From contig NW_026516527.1 of assembly GCF_025602895.1 (NCBI RefSeq), positions 1 through 26,436 on the forward strand: a DNA stretch of 26,436 nt. The letters are read 5' to 3'. Both the position numbers and the translations under genes were made by a program. Below the pieces are notes generated by a model. That model ran no database searches. It was given only the letters and a program-made list of their open reading frames with translations, and was not told where the DNA came from. Source of the stretch: Polychytrium aggregatum (taxonomy: Eukaryota > Chytridiomycota > Chytridiomycetes > Polychytriales). Shown in pieces: positions 11,008-20,443 of the stretch. The stretch's first letter is position 1. Each line of letters begins with the position of its first letter.

Positions 11008-11078
11008 ATATAGCCGTTTCCATGAACAGTAGTATGTGCTGTGCTTGCGTCAAGCAAAGCCACAAGAAATAAAACAGA
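10995..11078 (-). ncRNA. candidate Fanzor guide-RNA (fRNA) scaffold at the element end
   Basis: By analogy with known Fanzor and TnpB loci, the guide RNA scaffold lies between the nuclease stop codon and the transposon end, and the guide comes from DNA just outside. This 84-nt stretch has that position. It holds two possible hairpins: TGCTTG/CAAGCA with a 3-nt loop at 11042-11056, and AAACGG/CCGTTT at 10998-11019 overlapping the inverted repeat. There is no expression evidence, and a two-hairpin pattern can arise by chance. Confidence 0.3.
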
Positions 11079-13451
11079 TCACTTTGGCAGCCTCCGAGTG
11101 AAGACCGCCGGTCGCTCTCCGATCTCCACAATCGACCTGCATACTGTGATCATGTTGCGCGCCGCATTGACGTCGCGATTCCACACTGTCAGGCAGCTGG
11201 GATTCTTGCAGCTCCTGACAAAGTGGGAATTCGCAACACTGGGCGCATCGAGTCCTTCCAACCGAACTGGCTCCAGGCACTTGGAGCACACTTGCGAGGT
11301 GTTGAACCCGTTCGTCGAGGCCACCTTGACACTTCCATGATGGTGATTGGGACGGCGTCGGTGGTGCTCGAATTGCTCAAAGTACCGAGCAAACCGCTGC
11401 CTCCGAGGGCTGGATGCATAGCCCTTGCCTTGCCGCCATGACGCATTGCCAAAGGCGATCACCACATCGGTCCGTATCGGGGCGTGCTTCAGGACGGCCT
11501 TGCACATCCTGTCGACGGCCACTTGGCGCCTCTTGTGGCCCGTGAAGCGATGGTGGCGAGCCTTCTTGCCAAGGTGGAAGTCGAGCTGCACTCGCAGCTC
11601 CGGTCGCAGGACATGGGTGAGATGGACCTTGAAAGCCTCCGAGGACGACACCTTGGGCGAGGGGGTGGTCGACATCCAGGTCTCGATGCTGAGTCGATAC
11701 TTCATGGTGTTGTGCCACTTGGTGTTGGACGTATGGCCACACATGTGCTGGTAGTGGCCATTGGAGAATGAGACCACCTCGTCTTGGTGGCCCGGTGCTT
11801 GGATGACCGCCGTGAAGATGGAGCCGACGCCTGGGTCGATTCCAATCCAAGTGGTGCGATCGGGGTCTGGGTCGCCGATGTGGGCCTGGATACGCTGCTC
11901 GGCAGTCGGAGGAGGCTCGATGGTCTCGGTGTGATCGGTTCGAGGCAGAAACTTGACGAGGCCGATGGTGCATCCAATGCCATCGGTGCTGATCTCGTAG
12001 TTGAACAGCTTGTGATTGATATCCCGGTCACGGAAGAGGGAACTACGCAGCTTGAAGCAACTGCGCCAGAGACGATCCTGGTTGTTGACACCGTCCTCAC
12101 CTTCTTCCTTGAGCATGTCCCTGGTGAGTCCAAGGCGCTTCTTTGGACCCAGGAGTTCCCAGAGAGTGACCGTGTCAATCTTGACATACTTGGCCCTTGT
12201 AGTGCACAGAGGAACCATCGTTCACACGGCCGGAGGAGTGTCAAGAGCGAGCTGCTTGAGGCACCACTTGAGTCTGGATGCCAGCTTGTTGATCTTGGCC
12301 TTGGTGGTGCCGAGCTCAGACTTGGCCGTGGTGAACCTCTTGTCGTCGGAGGGAATGCCTTGGGTAGTGAGCTCGTCCAGCTTGGCCTGGCGCTGCAGCT
12401 CGGTGACTCGGAGGGCGGGCATGTCACAGTCGATCCACTTGTGGACATTGTCGACCATCTTGTCTCGGGCGAGGATTCCCACATGGTGTGAGAGGCGATG
12501 GAGGGCTCGGAAGCGGTCCTGGTCGTTGCTGTACCGAAACTCGTCCAGGACGTGACCAAACTCGGGATAGAGGAACTCGAGATCGGCCTTGGGTGGTGTC
12601 TGCCCTGGTTTCTCGAAGAGCTCGAGACAGGCCTCGATGGCTTCGTGCTTATGCTTGTTGGCTGGGAAGACGGCAGCGCAGAAGCGGCGAAGGAGTCGCC
12701 AGTAGGCCAGGTCGAGGTGGGTGGTGCAGTTGGTAGCATAGGCATTGACAGCGAGAGTGAGAAGCTGACTGCGAGCACCATCAGGCAGACAAGGGGCCGG
12801 AGGCAGGTCTGCGTGCCGAGTGGTCTGGTAGTCGCGAAAGGAAGCGACCAGATGCTCGTTGTATTTCTCATTGTCCCCAGTCGGCGAGAGGGCACCGGCC
12901 TGGACGATCTTGAAGCATTGGCGAACGAAAGCAGGTGTGGCCTTGGAGATGACGGGGACGGGAAGATCCTGCTCGATGCACCGGAGGATGTGCAGGTTGA
13001 GCAGCCTGGATGCCTCGAACTGGATCTGTGTCATGACCTCGACGGTGGCCTGGATCTTGTCGCGGAGAGCGGGATTGAGACAACAGCCATCCATCGTCTG
13101 CTTGAAGCAGCTGTAATGAGGGGCGGATGACCTTCCATCCACGGGTGGGACGACAGAACTCTTGAGGGGCCGGTATTTGGGACACTTGCTAGTGTTGCTT
13201 CGCTCGTGATCGGTGCCATCGCACTGGCGACATCGCTTGCCGGTACTCGAGGAAGTAGATGGACCAGGCTCGGTGGGATCGACATCCATTGGATCTGCAG
13301 AAGCAGTGGTGGTGAGCGACGGAGCAACAGACGAACAAGCATGCGTGGGATCAGAAGACGAACCAGAGACAGGCTCCGACTGTGACTTGGCTTTCTTGGG
13401 CCTGGGCGGCCGAGGCTGGCCATCACCGGTACCCTTGCGCTTCGGAGGCAT
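11079..13451 (-). CDS. Fanzor1-type RNA-guided nuclease relative, interrupted by one in-frame TGA
   Basis: Two same-frame segments (13451-12222 and 12218-11079) are separated by a single TGA at 12224-12222, making about 790 codons. The N-terminal part has a basic nuclear-localisation-like stretch (PPKRKG ... PRPPRPKKAK) and a small zinc motif CRQC....H........CP. The C-terminal part has the TnpB/Fanzor RuvC core. Counting from the ATG at 12218, Asp128 lies in IGIDPGVG, TS at 307-308 precedes a C4 zinc finger (C311, C314, C337, C342), and D349 lies in NRD. This fits the published Fanzor1 signature D-x(125-275)-[TS][TS]xx-C4-x(5-50)-RD. Glu is absent from the canonical RuvC-II site (VVIAFGNASW), as in other Fanzors. 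The position before FNTS, where I recall the alternative Glu, is Gly304. The nonsense codon and this Gly suggest a dead or dying nuclease. Start choice: the ATG at 13451 opens the basic region. Confidence 0.88.
12222..12224 (-). other. in-frame TGA inside the Fanzor gene
   Basis: The frame is open for 409 codons before and 380 after this TGA. No GT-AG intron removes it while keeping the frame. TGA serves as the normal terminator of the S28, EARS2 and Fanzor genes here, so recoding is unlikely. A C-to-T change of CGA (Arg) in a CpG context would create it. Confidence 0.8.
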
Positions 13452-13744
13452 GGGGGCAGAGGATGCTGGATGCCTGCCAGTGGTACTGGTCAGAACAGAG
13501 ACTTTTTTTTATCGTGCAATAGCGCGATGATCAGATCAAGGCGAGATGAGGGAAGAAAGCAGCAGGACGAAGGTGTGGCATTTATACCCGAGAGCAGGAA
13601 CCCGTCTTTGCGGGCTGGTTGGGGAAGTGACCCTGTTCAAAAATCGCCGAGAGGTTCAAGCCAGGGATGTGAACGCGAAAATGGCGGCTTGATTGGGGGA
13701 CTAAACCCCAAATTGGAGGAACTCAACCCCAAATCGGTGGGGAC
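13452..13744. other. spacer between transposase remnant and Fanzor start
   Basis: This is upstream of the Fanzor ATG in the transcribed direction and presumably holds its promoter. It contains an A8-T8 type tract at 13504-13511 and most of the GGGGACTCAACCCCAAA repeat array. I see no further gene. Confidence 0.5.
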
Positions 13745-13777
13745 TCAACCCCAAAATGATGGGGACTCAACCCCAAA
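13696..13777. repeat. four-copy 21-22 bp tandem repeat, GGGGACTCAACCCCAAA
   Basis: Copies begin near 13696, 13717, 13739 and 13761; the last two are identical over 17 bp and the others differ at one or two sites. Each unit can fold, since GGGG pairs with CCCC across six bases. The array overlaps the 3' end of the transposase frame and supplies its last codons, so it has probably replaced the original C-terminus. Confidence 0.9.
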
Positions 13778-14551
13778 GAAGTTCTCGATGGGATTGAAGT
13801 CGAGTGAGGCAGGTGGGGTGAAGATCACTGACCATCCACGGTGCTCGATGCAGTCCAGGACAGGCATTGTCTTGTGCATGCTGACATTGTCCATCACAAC
13901 CACAGAGTCGTCTGGGAAGGTCGCTCGCTCAAAGAACTCGACCATCGAGTGTGTCTTGAATGATGTGGGGATGTACATGCGATGCAGCACACCAGAGTGG
14001 TTGATGGCAAATGCCACCGAGACAGACTTGTGCTTCATGTGATTGCGCTGACGGAGTGGGACGCCCTTCGGTGAGTATCCGTAAAGAGGGAAAATGGATC
14101 TCCTGATCCCTGTCTCATCGACAAAAACGAATCACCGCGGGTCGATGGAGCGGACCTGGTCCCTGAACTGTGCCACTCGCTCATCCAGTCGCTTGGACTT
14201 GTTGAGGTGTGTTGCTCTCTTGTGTGAGAGACCTGCTCGCTGGATGGCAGTGTGGCAGAGTGAGAGTGATACTTTCCTCTGGAGGATGGACTCGAGCTTG
14301 CATCGCAACACAGGACCAGTCTGGAACGGGTCCTGTTCAATCAGGGTGCGAATGACTGGACATGCCTGCTCGAAGAAAGTGGATCTGCGAGCTGGGACCC
14401 GGGATGGGTCATCCAGCTTGCATCCTCGGTGCCATCGATGGATGGTGCTCTTGGATACACTGAATATGGAGGCGACCTTACGCAGGCTATGGATGAGATC
14501 GTAGCATCGCAATGCGGCGGTGCGAAAGTCGGATGTGTGGCGAATGGTCAT
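13745..14551 (-). pseudogene. DD34E Tc1/IS630-type transposase, broken by TGA and truncated
   Basis: The frame starts at the ATG at 14551. An N-terminal helix-turn-helix (LRKVASIFSVSKSTIHRWHRG) should bind the inverted repeats. The catalytic triad is intact: Asp in FVFVDETG, Asp in VVMDNVSMHK and Glu in NPIENFFG. There are 34 residues between the second Asp and the Glu, hence DD34E. One in-frame TGA at 14134-14132 sits just before the first catalytic motif. The frame ends 12 residues after the Glu inside the GGGGACTCAACCCC array, where related transposases continue for some 30 or more residues. It lies upstream of Fanzor in the same orientation. It cannot make a full protein without readthrough, so movement would need a helper copy. 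Confidence 0.87.
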
Positions 14552-14608
14552 GGCCAGCGCGCGATGGTTTTGGGTAACAAAATATTCGATCAATGGTCAA
14601 AACCTGGG

Positions 14609-14621
14609 TGTCCCGTTTTTT
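14609..14621 (-). repeat. right terminal inverted repeat of the Fanzor element
   Basis: TGTCCCGTTTTTT is the inverted copy of 10995-11007. A TA dinucleotide overlaps its outer edge (14621-14622). On the minus strand AATAAA spans 14623-14618, so the repeat may also supply the poly(A) signal of the S28 gene, whose stop lies about 170 bp away. Confidence 0.65.
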
Positions 14622-14792
14622 ATTGGATTGCCTGTAAATCAACCACGTGTATTCACGACAGCATTTCCCGGCACGAACAACGACGAATAGTCCGCCTCTT
14701 GCACAAGAGCTATTCAAGTTCATGTAATGTACTCTGGTAGATGCAGAGTACCCCTGTATGATATTGCAGGGGCTGCGACAACCCCAAAGTCA
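14622..14792. other. gap between the Fanzor element and the S28 gene
   Basis: This short stretch is the probable 3' UTR of the S28 peptidase gene, which reads towards it. Nothing else is recognised. Confidence 0.5.
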
Positions 14793-17070
14793 TCAGTTCG
14801 CGAGCTGGGATCGGCAAGTATCACCGGCCATGAACTTGTCCCAGGCGGCCATGACTTCGACTTTGACTTTGCTGAGTAGAGGGGTGTCGTCCGGGCGAGG
14901 CGCATACATGTCCAGGCAATGGAACTCATCGTGAAGGAACACGGGCTGGGCATCGGTCGACGTGCGGTTGTAGATGCTCAACATGTGCCAGGGATCAATC
15001 TCGCTGTTGACGAAGGAGATGCGGCTGGTTTTGATGTTGGTGCCGCGGTAGCGTTTGTTGGTCTGGGCGACATGCGGGTTCTGGTGGTCCTTGCCAAAGA
15101 GAATGGCACAGGCCCGCTTATAATAGGCCATGTTGACCGTCTTGGAGTAGACGGGGGCTTGAACGTGCTCGGCATCCTGGAAGAACCCAAACTCGGTGCA
15201 CGTTTGCCAACACCAGGGGCGATAGCTGTTGCTTGGGTCGGCCATGTTCTTGGTCTCCAAGGCGGCAAGCTCGGTGGCGTTGTTCGGGATGATGCCCATC
15301 CCGTCCAGATATCCGTACATCCACCTTTGGAGATCAGTCCAGAGCTGGCTATCGGTGGCATTTGGATTGGCAAAGGAGGGAAAGTACTTTCCGGAGCATG
15401 CGGCGCTGATATGAGTGACCGAAGAATTGTAGAATTGGGCAGAGGGACCTGGATGTGGAGGGCATTGGTGGTTAGCAGCCCAATAACATCTTGGCTTTGG
15501 GCTAGGCTGCCGGCAAAACCCAATACAGCTTGATGGCCGACCGAGTTGTCAAAGCTCAAACGGCTTCAAGCACGGCCTCGTATGCTTGCCTCGTATGCTT
15601 GCCAAGCGGACCTACCAAATTGAACCGAGCCAGCCAAAGCACTGGTTGGAAGCATGCTTCCGACATCTCCGTCGAGCTCGATCGAGCCCAGACCCAAGTA
15701 ACGGCGAGTGCCCTTGGGGTCGCGCTTGAGAGCAGCATCAAAGAGCGAAACGGTGCGAATGAGGTTGTTCAGGCAAACCTCTGAACCGCCGATCTTGGGA
15801 ATGCCCTGGCGGACGGCAAGCGAATACTCGAAAAAGTCGGCTTTGGCCCGAAGTGGGGCCGACGACGAGTACGCAGCCCAGAAGATATCGGGGTACAGCT
15901 CGCGGAGCCAGGCAGCGAGATCACCAGGGTAGGATCCACTGACCTGGAGGAACGAAGCAGTGTCAGTCAAGGGCAAAGAGGAGCCAGCCGGCGACCGTCC
16001 CAGACATAATCACGGGAGCAGAGTCATCAAAGGCGCACCGGAATCCATTTGGTGCAGGACGGAAGATTGTGGGTGGCCGTAAAGTTCTTGACAAAGGCCA
16101 CAATGTCCTCAATAGCCTGATGCGACGAGAGATAGGCCATATTCTTGGTCGAATAGTCCGGGAAGGGCATCGAGTCACCATAGTAGCGGTGTTCGATGGC
16201 AGCCATGATGCCGTTCGTTTTGTTGGCAAGCGTGAAGAGCACCATGCCCGTCGAGGTGACCCATCCGCCATCTAGTGGAACCTCTCCGCCCACAAAGACT
16301 GCGGCCAGGAGTGCGTTAGACATTTGCGAGCCGTGAGGCGAGGTATGTACTTTCGGGATGCGTAAGGTCACTCACGCCAAACGGGACCACCAGGCTTGTA
16401 GTACTAGTTGCGATTAAGCACCGAGAGGCGGCGAGGAATCATTAGCATGGCGGGTATCTCGGTGAGCCTCGCTAGCCGATGTGGATGAGCGACAGATGAT
16501 GCTCTGCGAGCATGCTTCGGTGGCACAACAGAGAGCAAGGCATCCTCACCTGATCATTGAAGAAGTACTTCTGGCGGAAGGTACCGTTGGACTTTGGTGA
16601 GAAGTGATCGAGAGGCTGTCTCGGAGGGAAGGAAATCGATGCGAGGTCCGCATCAAAACGCAGAGTCAATGAATCGGCTGTCGCCCAACAAGAAAGAGCC
16701 TCGACGACGAGAGCGGCCAACGGGGCGATGAGTCAGAAGGCGAGCATGGCACAAACCTGGTCAATCCAATATGGCGTAGGTCCTCCTAGGACAGACTCGC
16801 CACCAGTGCCCAGGATACTGAACGAGCGACGCAGTACAAAATGAATCCATGCATCAGAGGTCGGATCAGGACGTGGGCAGAGCGATGGAGGCAGAGCGAT
16901 GGAGGCAGAGCGATGGAGGCGGCAACAGCTTCCCAGGCAACAGCACGTGCTTACGCTTTAACCTGGGTCTGATGCTGGTTCTTCTGGATTTGCTGGATGG
17001 CAAAGCTTCCCAGGACAGCGGTGGGGGCCAAGACGAGGGCGATGAGCTTGGATATGTTCAGGGCGACCAT
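14793..17070 (-). CDS. secreted serine peptidase, family S28 (Pro-X carboxypeptidase / DPP2-like)
   Basis: Proposed exons in gene order are 17070-16955, 16817-16757, 16699-16550, 16403-16376, 16298-16039, 15943-15616 and 15448-14793. All joins are in phase and give about 532 residues, usual for S28. The N-terminus is a signal peptide (SKLIALVLAPTAVLG). Family landmarks in order are QPLDHF, KYFFNDQ, YYKPGGPVW, GGEVPLDG, EHRYYGDSMPF, and the nucleophile Ser in VSGSYPGDLAAW. The other two triad members are Asp in NSEIDPWHML and His in DEFHCLDMY. The enzyme removes residues after proline and acts in the secretory pathway or outside. Exons 2 and 3 (61 and 150 nt) are the least certain, because the 5' splice site after exon 2 (GTTTGT) and the 3' site before exon 3 are weak. 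No frame break is seen. Confidence 0.87.
15575..15600. repeat. 13-bp direct duplication in S28 intron 6
   Basis: GCCTCGTATGCTT occurs twice in tandem inside the intron 15615-15449. Confidence 0.85.
16877..16918. repeat. 14-bp tandem repeat, three copies, in S28 intron 1
   Basis: GCAGAGCGATGGAG is present three times without interruption inside the first intron of the S28 gene. Confidence 0.9.
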
Positions 17071-17133
17071 CTTGGGCGGGTAAGGGGGAGAAGGCTGCTG
17101 CTGAGAAGATGGGGTGCCTCGGATATCGTCCGG

Positions 17134-17140
17134 TTTTATA
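17134..17140 (-). promoter_or_regulatory. TATA box of the S28 peptidase gene
   Basis: The minus strand reads TATAAAA here, about 65 bp before the ATG at 17070. The arrangement matches the TATA box of the other secreted peptidase gene in this window. Confidence 0.55.
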
Positions 17141-17790
17141 CACACCGATGGTCCGTTGAGGGGGCGGTCATGCGCTCGCCGCAAAAAGAAAGGTGGGGCC
17201 AAAGGAGTGCGCTCCAGAAGCTGGCCCGCAAATCGGCGACGTGGGAATAGATATCGCCAACGAATCGGCTGCGAGTATTGCAGTCACCAGCCAAGCCAGC
17301 AGCCACCCAACGAGATGGCGCGGAGTTCCCCCACGCGCAAAATCACCGGGGTATAGTTCGGTGGCAATATGGACCCGAGAGGTCACAAATTTGCATCCTG
17401 CTCACAAGAGGGGTGGGGACAGAGCGATGGACGGCCAGACAGAGGGGTGGTGGAGCGAGGGGGGGCGCTGGTGGGTGGGCAATGCAGCTGACCGACGCGA
17501 TGGGACCGTGGGCCGGCTGAATGGGTCCTGTGCATCCCAGATGGCTGCTGGTTGTCGACCGAGCATCATGGAGGTGTTGGGGCGGAACTCGCGACGCATG
17601 TGGCTCGTTGCGGCCCATGTGGCTCACTGCGGGCCAGGGTCGTCCACCCTCCCCTTGGGTTGGTGTTGGTTGTACCTTGGCGAGACGGATTGCCGTGGAG
17701 TCAGTCCGTGGCCGAGCTCATTGGCCCAGACCATTGCGACGAATTGCATATCTGTGGTGTGTGGTTGGGTGTGGTATCATGGGTAATGTG

Positions 17791-17834
17791 GTGTATCGTA
17801 TCGCGTAATGTAGTGTATTGTATCGTGTAATATG
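17791..17834. repeat. 22-bp imperfect tandem duplication
   Basis: Two copies of a unit close to GTGTATCGTATCGCGTAATG lie side by side in the S28-DBT gap, differing at a few positions. Confidence 0.7.
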
Positions 17835-17866
17835 TCCCATCCGGTTTGGTTTCCATGAGGATGCCT

Positions 17867-17920
17867 TTGTGGCATCACCTCCATGGCATCGACGCTGTGG
17901 CATCACTTCCATGGCATCAA
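17867..17920. repeat. imperfect direct repeat TGGCATCACNTCCATGGCATC
   Basis: Two copies lie about 30 bp apart, just before the GCACATC array. Each contains the palindrome CCATGG. Confidence 0.75.
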
Positions 17921-17923
17921 ATT

Positions 17924-17979
17924 GCACATCGCACATCGCACATCGCACATCGCACATCGCACATCGCACATCGCACATC
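17924..17979. repeat. 7-bp tandem repeat (GCACATC)8
   Basis: Eight perfect copies of GCACATC sit about 260 bp before the DBT start codon. They are intergenic and of unknown role. Confidence 0.95.
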
Positions 17980-18238
17980 GCACTGCGCCCAGCCGACTCC
18001 CGTCCCGTGCTCGCCGGCTGCTCCGTGCGTGTCGGGTCCGTGTGGCGCATGCAATCGGAGCTTGCGGCCTTCCCAGCCGAACCCCGTCGGAGCCGTCGCG
18101 CCGATCCGCTTCCCGTCGCCGGCCTGCCCGTTTTCAGCCCTCTTCTGTCCCTTTCGCCTCGATCTTGTCCCGGATCTTGTCCTCGATCTCGTCCTGAGCC
18201 CGTCGCTTCTGCCGCACATCCGCCTCCACGCTGTCGCC

Positions 18239-20443
18239 ATGAACCGTCTTGCTTCCGCCAACCGCCACCTTCTGCGACCCCTCGTGAGTCGTCTGGCTGT
18301 GTCGCCCGAGTCTGGGAACTGTCTCGATTCGCCAACAGCTCGCATCGCAGGCTGGCTGCCTCCATCGTGATCCTGCTTCGTCTGGATGTGTCGTCTGCAC
18401 AGCCGTGTCTCTAACCCGTCGTATACTTACATCCATACGGATCCTTGCCTCGTGTCCGTTGCAGTCGAGTGCGGTTGCTGTCCGTCGAACCCTGGGTACT
18501 TCCTGGGGCTGCGTGGTAAGTCCGAGCCGGATGCCCAGGTGGCTTCCGTGCGGGCTCGGCGAAGCTCTGATGCTGTCGTTCCTGCTTCGTTGGGCCGGGC
18601 CCGTCCAGACAAGAATACTGATCGCGACTGCCGATGCTGCAACACCCAGGCCCGTGGATTCCACTCCAACTCGCTGCTGCTCAAGAACGTCCCGTATCTC
18701 TTGGCCGACGTCGGAGAGGGCATCACCGAGTGCGAGGTCATTCAGTGGTAAGCCCAAAGCGCCCTAATGGCAGACCGAACGGCATGGGAGGCCCGCGGCT
18801 CTCGTTCCCCAGTCATCGAGGTCGCAACTGACACGGCGCCCCATCCTTCCTCCCACGATCATCTCAGGTTCGTCAAGGAGGGCGAGCGTGTCGAGCAATT
18901 CACTCGCATTGCCGAGGTCCAGTCCGACAAGGCCGCCGTCGAGATCACCTCGCGCTTCGATGGTGTCGTCAAGAAGCTGCACTACAAGGTTGGCCAAATG
19001 GCCAAAGTCGGCGCTCCCCTCGTCGACATCGATACCGATGAGGCCGATGATGCTGCTGCCGAGCCTACCCCCAGCACCCCTGCGCCTGCTGCTGCTGCTG
19101 CTCCTGTCGCTGCTACCCCGGCTGCTAAGGGTGCTGCCCAGCCTGCTGCTGCCGCTGCCGAGGCTGAGACCGACGACAGCCAGGTCTTTGCGACCCCTGC
19201 CGTCCGCCGCGTTGCCAAAGAGAACAACGTCGATCTCCGCAAGGTCGTGGGCACCGGAAAGGCCGGCCGCATCATGAAAGAGGACGTGATTGCGTTCCTC
19301 GAGGGCGGTGCGACTCAGTCTGCCCCTGTCGTTGGCGCTGTGGCCCCAACCCGTAAGTTGACCCATGTGGCTCGCCCGTCCGTCCTCGAGTGAGATCGTG
19401 CACACCATGAACGGCACGCTCTTTGATTTTGCTTTGCTGTGTCCTGATCTCGGTTTCTCCGGCGCCTGTCGAATCCAGATACCCCTGTGGCCCAGGATGC
19501 GCTCAAGTCCCTGACGCCAATCCAGAAGGCCATGTTCAAGCAGATGACAAAGTCGCTGTCGATCCCTCACTTTGGCTACTCGGACGAGGTCGTCCTGAAC
19601 CGAGTCTCTGCCTTCCGTGAGACCATCAACAAGTCGCTGAGCAAGTCTCCCAAGCACAACCTCAAGAAGATTTCATACATGCCCATCTTCATCAAGGCCC
19701 TGTCCATGGCCCTGAACGAGTACCCCATCTTGAACGCCATGGTTGTCAACGGCGATGATCTCAGCAAGGTCCAGCTGCAGTATCGCGGTGCCCACAACAT
19801 TGGCATTGCCATGGATACCCCTCAGGGGTGAGTTATTTTGCCATTGATGCTGGCAGAAGCTAGTAGAGCTGCGCGATGTGAGCACAGGGGTGGAATATGG
19901 CCGCACAATTGCGTTTGTGGCTCGCTCTTTGCCTGGACTGTCGTGGACACACCTGATCACAGGCCGTCTCACCCATCCAACTCGCCTTCATCCATCCGTC
20001 GCTGCGCCAATGCTGTCTTTCTCAGTCTGGTCGTCCCTAACATCAAGAACTGCCAATCAAAGTCCATCCTCGAAATTGCCGCCGAGCTCGAGCGCCTCAA
20101 GGAGCTCGGTAAGAAGAACGCCATCACCCCCGCTGATTTCGCCAACGGAACCATTTCCTTGAGCAACATCGGCACCATCGGCGGCACCGTCCTCCATCCC
20201 GTCATCGTCTCGTCCGAGGTCTGCATTGGCGCCATCGGCAAGACCACCCGCACCCCTCGCTTTGAGACCGTCAAGAGCGCCAAGACTGGCGAGGAGGAGG
20301 AGATCATTGTCGCCCACGAGATCATGAACGTCAGCTGGAATGCCGACCACCGTGTCGTCGACGGCGCCACCATGGCCCGGTTCGTCCAGCTGTGGAAAAA
20401 GTACCTGGAAGACCCTGCCCTGATGGCCGTGGAGCTCAAGTAG
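18239..20443 (+). CDS. branched-chain 2-oxoacid dehydrogenase E2 (dihydrolipoyl transacylase), mitochondrial
   Basis: Proposed exons are 18239-18283, 18465-18515, 18650-18747, 18868-19352, 19479-19827 and 20026-20443. All are GT-AG and in phase, giving 481 residues, the usual DBT length. An Arg/Ser-rich presequence (MNRLASANRHLLRPL) targets the matrix. The lipoyl domain (about 46-120) runs from LLADVGEGITECEVIQW and carries the lipoylated Lys86 in VQSDKAAVEI. An Ala/Pro hinge follows. The E1/E3-binding domain (about 172-210) contains ATPAVRRVAKENNVDL. The acyltransferase domain ends with DHRVVDG (His451, Asp455). The enzyme moves branched acyl groups from E1 to CoA in valine, leucine and isoleucine breakdown and forms the core of the complex. 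The phrases ITECEVIQW and SRFDGVV favour DBT over pyruvate or 2-oxoglutarate E2. No frame break is seen. Confidence 0.95.

Larger units (their letters stand above)
10995..14621. mobile_element. Tc1/IS630-type DNA transposon carrying a Fanzor gene
   Basis: The element is 3627 bp and is bounded by a perfect 13-bp inverted repeat (AAAAAACGGGACA at the left, TGTCCCGTTTTTT at the right). Both genes inside read on the minus strand: transposase first (13745-14551), Fanzor second (11079-13451). The repeat ends 58 bp before the transposase ATG and begins 72 bp after the Fanzor stop, so it frames the two genes closely. A TA follows the right end, as expected for Tc1/mariner insertion, but no TA sits against the left end, so a target-site duplication is not proven. 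Fanzor1 genes are known cargo of several eukaryotic transposon classes, including Tc1/mariner. Both genes carry an in-frame TGA, so this copy is probably not autonomous. Confidence 0.7.
17071..18238. other. divergent intergenic region between S28 and DBT
   Basis: About 1.17 kb with no gene I can support. The left edge carries the S28 TATA box. The right half carries several tandem repeats (17791-17834, 17867-17920 and 17924-17979). The long GC-rich frames of the right part have no family features. Confidence 0.6.

Noticed and set aside
10490..11032. 180-codon plus-strand frame upstream of the NLR
   Set aside because: There are no recognisable domains, it overlaps the NLR first exon region only in shadow, and its composition is unlike neighbouring coding exons.
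12187..12227. A tiny intron that would remove the TGA from the Fanzor gene
   Set aside because: The only GT-AG option (about 32 bp, from the GTGTGA) changes the frame and runs into a stop within a few codons.
13696..13777. GGGGACTCAACCCC array as telomeric repeat or CRISPR
   Set aside because: There are only four imperfect units of 21-22 bp without unique spacers, and it does not match known telomere repeats.
11079..14134. TGA reassigned to an amino acid in this genome
   Set aside because: TGA ends the S28, EARS2 and Fanzor frames at positions that fit family lengths.
17924..17979. (GCACATC)8 as a CRISPR array
   Set aside because: The units are 7 bp with no spacers and the genome is eukaryotic.
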